Positions 1 to 9,800 of a stretch of 64,000 nucleotides of DNA are shown piece by piece. Position 1 is the stretch's first letter. Every line of letters begins with the position of its first letter. Source of the DNA: CG2-30-36-16 sp964372115 (GTDB lineage Bacteria > Bacteroidota > Ignavibacteria > Ignavibacteriales > Ignavibacteriaceae); assembly GCA_964372115.1 (NCBI GenBank), contig CAYJPN010000011.1, positions 65,054 to 129,053 of the forward strand, written 5' to 3'. A program made the translations under genes and the position numbers. Under the pieces are notes generated by a model. That model ran no database searches. It had not been told where the DNA came from and saw only the letters and a program-made list of their open reading frames with translations.

Positions 1-197
1 TCCCGTCTTTACGATACGTTACGTTAAAAATTTACGACATCCTCGGCAATGAAATTACCACACTGGTAAACGAACAAAAAGCATCCGGTAATTATGAAGT
101 TGAATGGAATACAGGCACTAACGCAAGCGGAGTTTATTTTTATAAATTACAATCCGCGGAATTTACTTCAGTCAGAAAAATGGTTTTAATTCGGTAA
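1..197 (+). CDS. C-terminal end of a T9SS-secreted protein (5' part outside window)
   Basis: The frame beginning at base 3 is open from the window edge to a TAA at 195-197. It encodes the second half of a type A T9SS sorting domain: LKIYDILGNE, then TTLVNEQ, a GNYEVEW strand, ASGVYFYKL and the basic end VRKMVLIR. The passenger and the QNYPNPFNP signature lie upstream of the window, so the function of the protein is unknown. The loop before LKIYD reads PSLRYVT and has no repeat insert, so it represents the short ancestral form of the domain discussed under findings. Confidence 0.85.
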   Translation, partial: PSLRYVTLKIYDILGNEITTLVNEQKASGNYEVEWNTGTNASGVYFYKLQSAEFTSVRKMVLIR

Positions 198-505
198 TAT
201 ATCTCGTAGGGGTGAGGCATGCCTCGCCCCTACAATATCTATATCATTTATTATAACAATGCCGTGTATATGATTCGGTATAACCATGTATTCGTCAAGC
301 TCGGATTCTTGATAATGATTTGGGAGTTCATTCCAAATCGCATTCACCGATTTCCTCAAATCATTCAAAATCATTTCCCCATTTTTAACTTTGCCAAAAT
401 GATGGGTGTGGTCTTTTGTACAGATTGTAACATAATACCACCCGAATTGGAGTAATCATATTCACGTAAGCGATTGCGTTTTCTGAATTGTAAAATGTTG
501 TTCAA
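186..505 (-). pseudogene. Remnant of a REP-associated tyrosine transposase (RAYT/TnpA-REP, Y1 family)
   Basis: On the minus strand a reading frame from about 505 gives RNRLREYDYSNSG. A one-base loss near 438-446 then shifts the frame, and it continues as WYYVTICTKDH, KNGEMILNDL and finally EYMVIPNHIHGIVII. These are the ordered N-terminal motifs of REP-associated transposases, including the HUH metal-binding pair in NHIHG. The frame stops at 186, before the helix that carries the catalytic tyrosine, so the gene is both frameshifted and truncated. The last coding bases (VGARHASPL) run through the palindrome at 206-233, and a second palindrome lies just beyond the 5' end. This is the arrangement of a decayed REP/transposase unit. 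Confidence 0.75.
206..233. repeat. REP-like palindrome at the 3' end of the transposase remnant
   Basis: Arms gtaggggtgaggca and tgcctcgcccctac form a 28-base hairpin with one wobble mismatch, centred on GGCATGCC. It lies at the truncated end of the transposase remnant and directly downstream of the preceding T9SS gene, so it could also work as a terminator-like stem. Confidence 0.7.
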
Positions 506-530
506 TTTATTGTATAATTATTTCGCCGTT

Positions 531-557
531 ATAGGCGGGGCATGCCCCGTTCTATAG
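531..557. repeat. Second REP-like palindrome, 5' side of the transposase remnant
   Basis: Core arms ggggca/tgcccc (537-548) are extended by ATAG/CTAT with a one-base bulge. It shares the GGCATGCC-type centre with the palindrome at 206-233, so the transposase remnant has one palindrome on each side. It also lies 16 bases past the stop of the convergent permease gene. Confidence 0.6.
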
Positions 558-572
558 TTAACTTTATGAGAA

Positions 573-1886
573 CTAATCCGCGTTCTTTTTTTCATTATCA
601 ACATCTTCATTCATGATTCCCATTTTTTCGAAAAGATAAAACAGTATTGCAAGAAACATTCCGCCGACAGCGGCAAGCGCCATACCTTTTAACTGAACCG
701 AACCGATGTTTATTCCGGCGCCGCTTATTCCAAGAATAAAAGTAACTGCGCCGAGAACCATATTTTTGTTTTTACTGAAATCAACTTTTTGATCGATAAA
801 TATTCTAAAACCCTGAACGGCAATTACACCAAACAGAAGCATTGTTATTCCGCCCATAACCGGTTCGGGAATTGCGGAAATTGCAGCTGAGATTTTTCCT
901 ACACAAGAAAAAAGTATTGCGAGTACCGCGGCAATGCGTATAACCCAAACTGAATAAACCCTCGTAATTGCTAAGACGCCTATATTTTCGCCGTAGGTTG
1001 TATTCGGTGTTGAGCCTGTAAAACCTGAAATTACATTACTTATTCCATCACCAAGCAGCGATCTGTGAAGCCCCGGTTTTTTCATTAAATCTTCCCCCGT
1101 AATTTTTCCTGTAACTATTAGGTGACTAATATGTTCTGCCAGTACCACAAGGCAGGCGGGCGCAATAATGATGATTGCATTTATATCGAATTTGGGTAAA
1201 TAAAATTTTGGAATCGAAAACCATGCGGCATTTGTAATGGTGGTTGTGTCAACCATTCCCATAAAAAACGCTAAAATATAACCTGCAATAATTGCTGTTA
1301 ATATTGGAATAACACGAAAAAAGCCCTTAAAAATTAGAGAGCCTAATATTCCGGTGAATAATGTAAATAATGAAACGATTATCACATTTGAGTTCATTTT
1401 AAAAGCAGGAACAACATTTCCTATATCGGTTGGAGAAGGCGCCAACCCGGATTGTTGAACCGCAATCGGCGCAAGTTCAAGTCCGATTATTGCAACCACA
1501 CTCCCCATAATAGCCGGCGGCATTACTATATCAATCCATTTTATACCGAATTTTTTTACTAAAAAAGACATTAGGATAAAAAACAATCCGAAAAATATAA
1601 ATCCAGACTGCGCATAATTAAAACTTCCGAAGGCGGAAATAATTAAAAAGGTTGGTGAAATAAAAGCAAAGCTGGAACCGAGATATGCCGGAATTCCCCC
1701 CTTAGTTACGTAAGAATAAATCAATGTGCCGATGCCATTCATCAAAAGCGCAATTGCCGGATCGATACCGAGCAATATCGGCACCAAAATGGTTCCCCCG
1801 AACATTGCTGTTAAATGTTGAAAACTAAGCGGGATTGTTTCCAGGATTGGAAGTTTTTCTGCAATGCCTATGACTCTTCTTTTCAT
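573..1886 (-). CDS. uraA: NCS2 family uracil/xanthine permease
   Basis: A 437-residue polytopic inner-membrane protein of the nucleobase-cation symporter-2 family, expected to take up uracil (possibly xanthine) with protons. The N-terminus (LPILETIPLSFQHLTAMFGG) and the central block VVLAEHISHLI are typical of the family. The family signature around GLHRSLLGDGISN and GSTPNTTYGENIG carries the conserved substrate-site Glu/Asn residues. Many hydrophobic segments (about 12-14) cover the whole length, normal for UraA/PyrP. An AGAGGA box precedes the ATG at a good distance. It stands alone; the nearest gene on the other side is a divergent sensor kinase. Uracil is the most likely substrate, but sequence alone does not separate uracil from xanthine. 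Confidence 0.88.
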   Translation of the reverse strand: MKRRVIGIAEKLPILETIPLSFQHLTAMFGGTILVPILLGIDPAIALLMNGIGTLIYSYVTKGGIPAYLGSSFAFISPTFLIISAFGSFNYAQSGFIFFGLFFILMSFLVKKFGIKWIDIVMPPAIMGSVVAIIGLELAPIAVQQSGLAPSPTDIGNVVPAFKMNSNVIIVSLFTLFTGILGSLIFKGFFRVIPILTAIIAGYILAFFMGMVDTTTITNAAWFSIPKFYLPKFDINAIIIIAPACLVVLAEHISHLIVTGKITGEDLMKKPGLHRSLLGDGISNVISGFTGSTPNTTYGENIGVLAITRVYSVWVIRIAAVLAILFSCVGKISAAISAIPEPVMGGITMLLFGVIAVQGFRIFIDQKVDFSKNKNMVLGAVTFILGISGAGINIGSVQLKGMALAAVGGMFLAILFYLFEKMGIMNEDVDNEKKNAD

Positions 1887-2314
1887 GTTTCCTCTTAAAA
1901 GTTTTTATGAATGCGGAAGCAATTTTTAAAACAGAAAATTTATGTGTCATTAAAATAAACTAAACTTTCGAAATATTAATAATAGCTACAGTTTTTTATT
2001 TAGGAATTTTGAATACAATTTGCGTAACATTTTTTGGGGCAAAGCCATTTAAAGAAAGCCTTGCAAAAATTTACCCTTCAAAGTAAAGAACCAATAAAAA
2101 CCCTTTAGAAGAGAAGACAAGAATATTCATTTACCCAAGGTCAACCAATATTTGATATTTGCCGGATATTTCGTATAATTTTTACGATAGGTTTTAAATA
2201 TAATTTTTTAATTGTTGTGTAACGGTTGAAAGCTCAGAATGTTAGCTCAACCGATTAAGAATATTAAAAAAGAATAAATGAATTTTATGAAAACCAATTA
2301 CCCGCGCGTTTAAT
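1887..2314. other. Intergenic region between divergent uraA and sensor kinase
   Basis: About 430 AT-rich bases with no supportable gene or RNA. It must hold the promoters of the two divergent genes, but no convincing promoter consensus, riboswitch or long inverted repeat was recognised. Confidence 0.5.
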
Positions 2315-5300
2315 ATGCAGCACAAAAAATCAGCTCGATTTTATTTTTTTATTATCGTCTTTTTTTCTGCTTATCCAATTTATGGACAATTCGATTATTA
2401 CTCCCTTGAACAGGGTTTATCTCAAACAAATGTTAGATGCATTTTCCAGGATCGCAGCGGGTTTTTGTGGCTTGGAACTCAGGACGGGTTAAATAGATTC
2501 GATGGTTATCAATTCACGAAATTCAGAAGAGAATTAAACAATTCGAATTCTTTATCCGGGAATTATATCTCCTGCATAACGGAAGATAAACGGGGTAAAA
2601 TTGTTATTGGAACGATAAACGGGGTTACAGTATACGACACACGTCTTAACAAATTTGAACGGATCGAAATCAAAGATTCGATATACAAAATCGGGTCAGT
2701 ATCATCTATAGTTTGCTCAAAGGACGGTTCTATTTGGATTGGGGATTACTACTCCGGGCTCATAAAAATAAACGGCAGCAGTTATATCCGTTTTATAAAT
2801 GAACCAGGTAACCCTAATTCAGTTAGCAGCAATTATGTTACTTCGCTCTGCGAAGATGCAGAAGGTAATATTTGGATCGGCACATTTGGAGCAGGGGTTA
2901 ATAAGTATGATAAACAAACTAATAAAATTGAACGGGTTAATTTAACTTCCGCAAATAAGAGTGAATCAATTTCCAATATCATTAGTGCCCTCAGTACCGA
3001 TAATAAAGGGAACATCTATATCGGCACCACTAATGGTTTAAATGTGATAAACACTGCATCACAAAGCATTACTACTTTTAAGAATAATTCCGCAATTAAA
3101 AATACAATTAGCGGCAATAACATTTTATCAATCTATTGTGATAAATCAGATAAAGTTTGGGTTGCAATTGAAGGTAAAGGAGTAAATTTATTTGATGTTA
3201 CAAAAAAGACTTTTACAAAAATCCGTATCGAATCCCAAAACAACCCCGCCGCTGAAGAAAATAATATAATGTCGATTTTTGAGGATTACAATAATAACAT
3301 TTGGTTCGGAACAACTACCAACGGATTAATTAAATGGAAAAAAAACAGATCCAATTTCAAAAGCATAAGTCAAAAAATAAACCGTGATTATTTGAGTAAT
3401 TATTCCATCAGGGCAATTTTTGTAGATCGAGAGAAAAATAGATGGGTAGGAACAGATAACGGTCTTAACAAAATTTTAGCCGGTTCAGGGCGTGTTAAAA
3501 AGTACTTTTATAACATAAACGATAGAACATCGATAAATGATAATAAGATTTGGGCAATTACAGAAGATAAAAAAGGAAATATCTGGATAGGCACACAACG
3601 CGGTTTAGCGCTTTACAATAATAGGAATGATAATTTTGAGAGATTCATTTATTCCGCCGGCACAAAAGAATCGCTTCCTGTTTTTATTATCAGATGTATC
3701 TACTTCGATGAAAACAATCTGTTGTGGTTTGGAACTTACGGGAGCGGATTGTACAGCTTTGATATTCAGCGAAAAACATTTGCCAATCATACGTTCAATA
3801 TTAATAACTCTGACGCCCAAAAGGATGTTGTGATTTTTCAAATCTATCAAGATAATAAAGACAATTTATGGTTAGTTACTGCAAGTTGTTTAGCTTGCTA
3901 TAATCAAAAAACAAAAAGTTACGAGCGGTTCTTTTCGGATTCACAAAAAGGCGACGACGATATTCAATGTGTTCTCTATTCTTTATTAAGAGAAAATGAT
4001 TCAACTTTTTGGGTTGGTACTCTCGGCGATGGATTAATCAAATACAACTTCTTAAAAAAACAATATAAATTTTATACTGAAAAAGATGGGCTGGCAAATA
4101 ATGTTGTTTACTCCATACTTAAAGATAATAAAGAATATTTGTGGCTCTCTACTAATTATGGTATTTCCAAGTTTGATATAAAAACGGAACAGTTTAAGAA
4201 CTATGACAAAAACGATGGACTCCCTACTGATGAATTTAATACCGGAGCATTTACAGTCGACAAAAACCGGCGTTTTTACTTTGGAGGCATTGAGGGTTTG
4301 GTAATGTTTAATCCGGATAGTATTAGTAGTGATGTAAGCCGTCCGAATATTGCCATAACAAATTTTAAAGTTTTTGACAGAGCAATTTTTCCCAACAAAG
4401 TATATTTTGATGATGATGAAATTAACCTTAATTATAACAAAAACTTTTTTTCTTTTGAATTCGTATCGTTAGATTTAACTTCTTCACCCAAAAATGAATA
4501 TGCTTATATGTTAGAGGGATACGACAAAAATTGGATTTACTCAGGGAAACGAAGATACGCAGCCTATACAAACGTTGAGCCCGGAGAATATATACTAAAA
4601 GTAAAAGGCTCTAACAACGATAGGTATTGGAATGAAGCCGGAATACAGTTGCGCCTCACTATTGCTCCCCCATTTTGGTTAACATATTGGTTTCGATTTT
4701 TAGCAATAGGAATATTGTTTGCTTCAATCATTTTTACCGTTAGAAGAAAGTTAAACAAAACTAAATTAGAGCGTAATATTCAGCAAAATTTTACCCGCCA
4801 GTTAATCGAATCACAAGAATCGGAAAGAATGAGAATCGCCTCAGAACTTCATGATAGTGTCGGACAAAATTTGGTAGTAATTAAAAACAGGGCTGTTCTT
4901 GGCATCAACGATCCTTTAACCCAAAAACAACAAATTGAAGAAATCCTTGCGCTCACATCGGAGACAATTACAGAAGTAAGAGGAATATCATATAATTTAC
5001 GTCCTTATCAATTAGGCAAAATTGGTCTTACTAAAGCAATCGAGGCGGTAATTCGCAACGGTATACAGTCATCAACTATTAATTTTAATACTGTAATAAA
5101 TAATATTGATGGCTCGGTAACGCAGGAAAATGAAATTCATCTTTATAGAATAATTCAGGAGTGTATAAGTAATTCCCTCAGGCATTCAGATGCGAAAAAT
5201 GTATCATTAAAAATTTTAAGACAAGATAACACTATAAAAATAAATTATTCTGATGATGGAAAAGGATTTGAATCTAATTCTGAAAAAAATGCTCCGAGCG

Positions 5301-5428
5301 GGCTCGGTTTTTCAAGTATGGCAGAGAGAATAAAATTTCTCGGCGGGACAATGTCAGTAGAATCCAGCCCGGGGGACGGGACAAAAATAGATTTCATTAT
5401 TTCAATTAAACCGGGTAAAACAAAATGA
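2315..5428 (+). CDS. Propeller-sensor histidine kinase (Reg_prop / Y_Y_Y / HisKA_3 / HATPase)
   Basis: A 1037-residue two-component sensor. Residues 1-24 are a signal peptide. Residues 25-690 are a string of two-component-regulator propeller repeats (motifs such as DRSGFLWLGTQDGLNRFDG and GNIWIGT), which form a large periplasmic ligand-binding propeller. A Y_Y_Y domain follows (about 700-780, with YAYMLEGYDKNWIYSG), then one transmembrane segment near 790-812. The cytoplasmic half has a HisKA_3 dimerisation domain, with phospho-accepting His846 in SELHDSVGQN, and a HATPase_c domain with N-box ECISNSLRHS and G-box DDGKGF. Unlike Bacteroides hybrid sensors of this class, it has no fused regulator. 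The regulator is the next gene, overlapping by four bases, so the pair is translationally coupled. The ligand is unknown; in Bacteroidota such propellers often sense polysaccharide fragments. Confidence 0.93.
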   Translation: MQHKKSARFYFFIIVFFSAYPIYGQFDYYSLEQGLSQTNVRCIFQDRSGFLWLGTQDGLNRFDGYQFTKFRRELNNSNSLSGNYISCITEDKRGKIVIGTINGVTVYDTRLNKFERIEIKDSIYKIGSVSSIVCSKDGSIWIGDYYSGLIKINGSSYIRFINEPGNPNSVSSNYVTSLCEDAEGNIWIGTFGAGVNKYDKQTNKIERVNLTSANKSESISNIISALSTDNKGNIYIGTTNGLNVINTASQSITTFKNNSAIKNTISGNNILSIYCDKSDKVWVAIEGKGVNLFDVTKKTFTKIRIESQNNPAAEENNIMSIFEDYNNNIWFGTTTNGLIKWKKNRSNFKSISQKINRDYLSNYSIRAIFVDREKNRWVGTDNGLNKILAGSGRVKKYFYNINDRTSINDNKIWAITEDKKGNIWIGTQRGLALYNNRNDNFERFIYSAGTKESLPVFIIRCIYFDENNLLWFGTYGSGLYSFDIQRKTFANHTFNINNSDAQKDVVIFQIYQDNKDNLWLVTASCLACYNQKTKSYERFFSDSQKGDDDIQCVLYSLLRENDSTFWVGTLGDGLIKYNFLKKQYKFYTEKDGLANNVVYSILKDNKEYLWLSTNYGISKFDIKTEQFKNYDKNDGLPTDEFNTGAFTVDKNRRFYFGGIEGLVMFNPDSISSDVSRPNIAITNFKVFDRAIFPNKVYFDDDEINLNYNKNFFSFEFVSLDLTSSPKNEYAYMLEGYDKNWIYSGKRRYAAYTNVEPGEYILKVKGSNNDRYWNEAGIQLRLTIAPPFWLTYWFRFLAIGILFASIIFTVRRKLNKTKLERNIQQNFTRQLIESQESERMRIASELHDSVGQNLVVIKNRAVLGINDPLTQKQQIEEILALTSETITEVRGISYNLRPYQLGKIGLTKAIEAVIRNGIQSSTINFNTVINNIDGSVTQENEIHLYRIIQECISNSLRHSDAKNVSLKILRQDNTIKINYSDDGKGFESNSEKNAPSGLGFSSMAERIKFLGGTMSVESSPGDGTKIDFIISIKPGKTK

Positions 5429-6069
5429 TTAGAATTGTAGTTGCCGATGACCATCCAATCTTTCTTGCTGGATTAAAACAAGTTTTAGGAACGGAAAAAA
5501 GTATTGACTTAGTAGGCGGCGCATGTTCCGGAGAAGAAGCTCTTGAAATAATTCTCAGCGCTAAGCCGGATGTTGCAATTTTGGATTTGGATATGCCGAA
5601 AATGAATGGCTTTGAGATTGTTAGGGAACTAAATAAAAAAAATATTTCAACAAAAATTATATTTCTCACAATGCACAGCGCTCACGATCTTTTAGATGAA
5701 GCGCTGCGGCTAAAAGTAATGGGTTACGTATTAAAAGAAACGGCTCTGTTGGATATTATTAGAGCGGTTGAAAAAGTACACAATGGTGAACATTTTATAA
5801 GCTCAGCTTTATCGGAAAGTATTATTAGCCACTCTAACTTTAGTACCCCGGCAACCGAAATTAAATTATTACTTGAAAAACTATCTCCCACCGAAAAGAA
5901 AATTCTCAAACTCATAGCAGATCAAAAAAACACAAAAGAGATTGCTGAATTAATGTTTATCAGTTACAGGACCGTAGAAAAACATCGATCGAATATTTGC
6001 AGTAAATTAAATATTTCCGGCAATAACGTTCTGCTTAAATTTGCTTTAGAAAATAAAGAGTGTTTATAA
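5425..6069 (+). CDS. NarL/LuxR-type response regulator
   Basis: A 214-residue DNA-binding regulator paired with the preceding kinase; its ATG overlaps the kinase TGA. Residues 1-120 are a receiver domain with acidic pocket DD8-9, phospho-acceptor Asp54 (AILDLDMP) and a conserved Lys in YVLKET. Residues about 150-205 are a LuxR helix-turn-helix with LSPTEKKILKLIA, TKEIAELMFIS and YRTVEKHRSNICSKL. HisKA_3 kinases normally pair with NarL-type regulators, which supports the assignment. Its targets are not evident; the adjacent lone receiver gene and secreted-protein genes are plausible candidates. Confidence 0.93.
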   Translation: MIRIVVADDHPIFLAGLKQVLGTEKSIDLVGGACSGEEALEIILSAKPDVAILDLDMPKMNGFEIVRELNKKNISTKIIFLTMHSAHDLLDEALRLKVMGYVLKETALLDIIRAVEKVHNGEHFISSALSESIISHSNFSTPATEIKLLLEKLSPTEKKILKLIADQKNTKEIAELMFISYRTVEKHRSNICSKLNISGNNVLLKFALENKECL

Positions 6070-6143
6070 TTTTTTTTTGAACGCACTGTCTTCTGAATTG
6101 TTCTTGCCTTCTATAATCAATTTTTTTCTAAAACACCATTAAA

Positions 6144-6184
6144 ATACGTGTCGGCACGTATGTAAATACGAGCCGGTGCGTATT
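6144..6184. promoter_or_regulatory. Two tandem palindromic sites upstream of a lone receiver gene
   Basis: The first site is a perfect inverted repeat, atacgtg-tcgg-cacgtat (6144-6161). The second (6165-6184) has arms aatacg/cgtatt with a related centre. The two are also imperfect direct repeats of each other at about 21-base spacing, two helical turns. They lie 50-90 bases before the ATG at 6235, a position suited to an operator for a dimeric regulator such as the NarL-type protein encoded just upstream. Alternatively the first could be part of a weak terminator for the kinase-regulator pair. Confidence 0.45.
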
Positions 6185-6234
6185 CACTTCCTGGTTTGTC
6201 AAAGCTATTTTTATTATGAAAATAATAGAGCCAA

Positions 6235-6585
6235 ATGAAAATTTTAATAGTTGACGATAATAAAAACATACGAAAAATGATAATGTCTTTGTTTAACAAA
6301 AAGACAAATCAATTTTTTGAATGTGATGATGGAAATAAATCCCTTGAAGCTTGCATGATGTTTTCTCCGGATTTGGTTTTGATGGATATAAAAATGAAAA
6401 ACATGGATGGAATTACAGCAACCAGAATAATAAAAAAAATGTGCCCCGAAATTAAAGTCATCGTTGTTACAAATTATCCGTATGATGATTTATCAGAGGA
6501 ATCAGTTAAAGCCGGAGCAGAAAGCCTGGTGGCGAAAGAAGATCTTTATTTGCTCCCTGGTATTCTAAAAAAATTGATGAACTAA
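6235..6585 (+). CDS. Stand-alone CheY-like receiver protein
   Basis: A 116-residue single-domain response regulator. It has acidic residues DD at 7-8, phospho-acceptor Asp51 in LVLMDIKMKNMDG, the Thr/Ser position in IVVTNYP and conserved Lys101 in SLVAKEDL. There is no output domain, so it should act through protein contact or phosphotransfer. It resembles the receiver half of NarL-type regulators (the KAGAESLVAKED stretch), so it may have arisen from one by loss of the DNA-binding domain. It follows the kinase-regulator pair with a 165-base gap containing two palindromes, so it probably has its own promoter. Confidence 0.88.
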   Translation: MKILIVDDNKNIRKMIMSLFNKKTNQFFECDDGNKSLEACMMFSPDLVLMDIKMKNMDGITATRIIKKMCPEIKVIVVTNYPYDDLSEESVKAGAESLVAKEDLYLLPGILKKLMN

Positions 6586-6800
6586 AATTAGCGAATGAGT
6601 AGAATTATGAAAACATTTTTGAGTTTAGTTCATTTTTTATTGCCGCAGTTTACTCAATACAGCTTCAAATTGCGGTAAATAATATTAGCTAAGAAAATGG
6701 TGTTTGGATAGCTGCTCAACATTACAACGTTATTAAGGTAATGGATGAGCAAATGCAATAACTGCAATTATTTTTATATTTAAGTTATAAGGAAACTAAA

Positions 6801-9800
6801 ATGAAAAATACATTTTTTACTTTTTTGTTTTTATTAATCGGGTCATCAACTTTTGCGCAAAGTTCTAACGCATCCCTATTAGGTTCATTTAACACTGATG
6901 GTCTGGCTTTGGATGTATTTGTTAGTAACAATCGCGCTTATGTTGCTGATAACTTGAGCGGACTAAGAATAATAGATGTAACAACTCCATCAAACACTGT
7001 TGAGTTGGGATACTATTTGCCCCCTGCCCAATCTTTAGCATTAAGTATGGTAGTACAAAACAACTATGCTTATGTGGTAACCGATAATTCGGGTTTGAGA
7101 GTAGTAGATATTTCAAATCCTTCAACTAATATGGTTGAAGCTGGAGGAATCCCTTTTACCGGCTGGTGTAACGGAGTTGCTGTTTTAGGCAATTACGCAT
7201 ACGTAACTAATAATGTTAACGGTTTAAAAATTATAAATATAAGTAACCCGGCTAATCCTACACTAACAAAAACTGTTGCAATGGCAAACTATGCCAACAG
7301 TGTGGTTGTTAGTGGAAATTATGCATATGTCTCTACCGATGACCAGGGATTAAAAGTAATTGATATCAGCGATCCTTTAGCTGCTTCTATTGTAGGAAGT
7401 TACCCGCTTACCGGTCATTCATACGGTATTTCGATAAAAGGGAATTATGTTTATATAGCGAATGAGGATCAGGGATTAAAAATAATTGATATTAGCACGC
7501 CCACAAATCCTCAACTTGTCGGAACATTCGATACTTATGGATTGGCAAAAGATGTTATAGTTAATGATAACTTTGCTTATGTTGCCGATTATGATTTCGG
7601 ATTGAAGATTGTTGATGTTGCAAATCCTTCGCATCCTGTTGAAGCCGGTTATTATAATACCAACGGACTGTCTTATGGAGTTGCATGTGCCGGTTCAAAA
7701 GTTTATGTGGCTGATTATGACTTTGGACTGCAAATAATAAATAATGATTTAGCCAGCCTGGGAAGCGTAACAGTTCTTAGCCCAAATAACGGAGAGTTCT
7801 GGAAAATCGGCGCTTCGCAAAATATTACATGGACAAGTTCAAATCTAACCAATGTGAATCTTGAATACACAACCAATAACGGGAGTACATGGACGACAAT
7901 TGCAAACAACATCTCGGCTTCGTCGGGAAGTTATCCATGGACAATTCCCAATACACCTTCTTCTCAGTGTAAAGTAAAAATTACCAGTTCAGCTAATGCC
8001 ATGATCAATGACATTAGTGACGGAGCTTTTAAGATTTATTCACTTTCAATAACTTTTCCCAACGGCGGAGAGAAGCTAAGAGCGGGCTCTTTACAAAATA
8101 TTACATGGACAAGCGGCGGTATAAGTAATATAAAAATAGAATGGACTCATGATGGAAGCACATGGAATACCATTGTGGCGAGTACTCCGGCGGGTACAAA
8201 AAGTTATTCATGGTCGGTTCCAAATATCCCTTCCAACCTATGTAGAGTGAGATTAAGCGATGTTTCAAATACAAATATTAATTCTACCTCTGCAAGCAAC
8301 TTTTCAATAATCAATTTCGAAATTACTTCGCCCAATGGCAGCGAAAACTGGAATGTCGGTTCGCTCCATAACATTAGCTGGAATTCCGCAAATGTTTCTA
8401 ATATTATGATTGAATACACCACAAATAACGGAACAACCTGGAGCACTATTATTTCATCCTATGGTGCAGCAGGTGGTTCTTATGCCTGGACAATTCCAAA
8501 TACAGTCTCCGTGCTGTGCAAAGTAAAAATAAGTGAGGTAGGCAATTCATCTTTATACGATGAAAGCGATAGTCTTTTTACAATTAGCCCTCCTCAACAA
8601 TTGGTCGAAGTAACGGCTCCAAATGGTGCAGAAACGTGGCAAATAGGGAGTCTGCAAAATATAACATGGACTAACCAGAATATAACTGATGTAAAATTAG
8701 AATATTCAACCAACAACGGAACTAACTGGACTACAATCATATCAAGCACTGCCGCTGCTGTAGGAACTTATAGTTGGCAAGTGCCCAATACTCCATCGAC
8801 TCAATCTAAAGTAAGAGTGAGTGAAGCAATTACCGGAAATCCGTCAGATGTTAGTAATTCAGTTTTCAGTATTCTTGCCCAGGTTCAAAAGTCAATTACA
8901 ATTAGTTCGCCGAATGGCGGGGAAAATTGGGCTATTGGAACTGCACAACAGGTTTCGTGGACGAGTACGGGAATATCAAATGTTAAAATAGAATATTCTA
9001 CCAACAGCGGTAACACATGGAGTTCGGTTGTTGGTAGTACCCCTGCAGGAGTTGGGAATTATAGCTGGACAATTCCCAATACCCCTTCTACACAATGCAA
9101 ATTAAAAATAAGTGATGTTAGTGATCCAAGTATTTTTGATCTTAGTAATGCCATTTTTACTTTAGGCACAGCCGGACAAACACTTACATTAACTTCTCCA
9201 AACGGCGGTGAATCCTGGTCCGTCGGGAGTAACCATAATATAACATGGCAAAGTTCTAATATTTCATCTTTGATGATAGATTATACTACGAATAATGGAG
9301 TAAGCTGGATTCCGATAGTAAGCAACGCAACTGCAAGCCTTAATCTTTATTCATGGTTGGTTCCGAACACACCTTCCGCTAACTGCAAAATCAGAATTCA
9401 GGATGTTCAAGATGGAACACCATTAGATCAAAGCGATGCGGTTTTTACAATTCCATCTTCAGGAAAAACACTCGCGCTAACATCACCCGCAGGCGGCGAA
9501 GATTGGGAAGTTGGAAGTGTACATAACATTACCTGGACGAGCACCGGCATTAGTAATATAAATATTCAATATTCTACAAACGGAGGAGTTTCCTGGGGGA
9601 CATGGATTGTTACAGTTCCGGCAAGTGATGGTTCATATGCATGGACTATACCGAATACTCAATCTTCAAATTGTGTTGTTAGAATATCTGATGTATCTAA
9701 TTTTTCACTCCAGGCAGTCAGTGAACTTTTTGAAATTTTTGCAACAAGTAGAAATACTACTTTTATGGGCGGCTTTAATACCCCAGGCAGTGCTCGCAAT

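Noticed and set aside
6586..6800. Possible degraded gene upstream of the giant secreted protein (starts MKTFLSLVHFLLPQF)
   Set aside because: It stops after about 23 codons, and the following fragments show no recognisable family or consistent frame.
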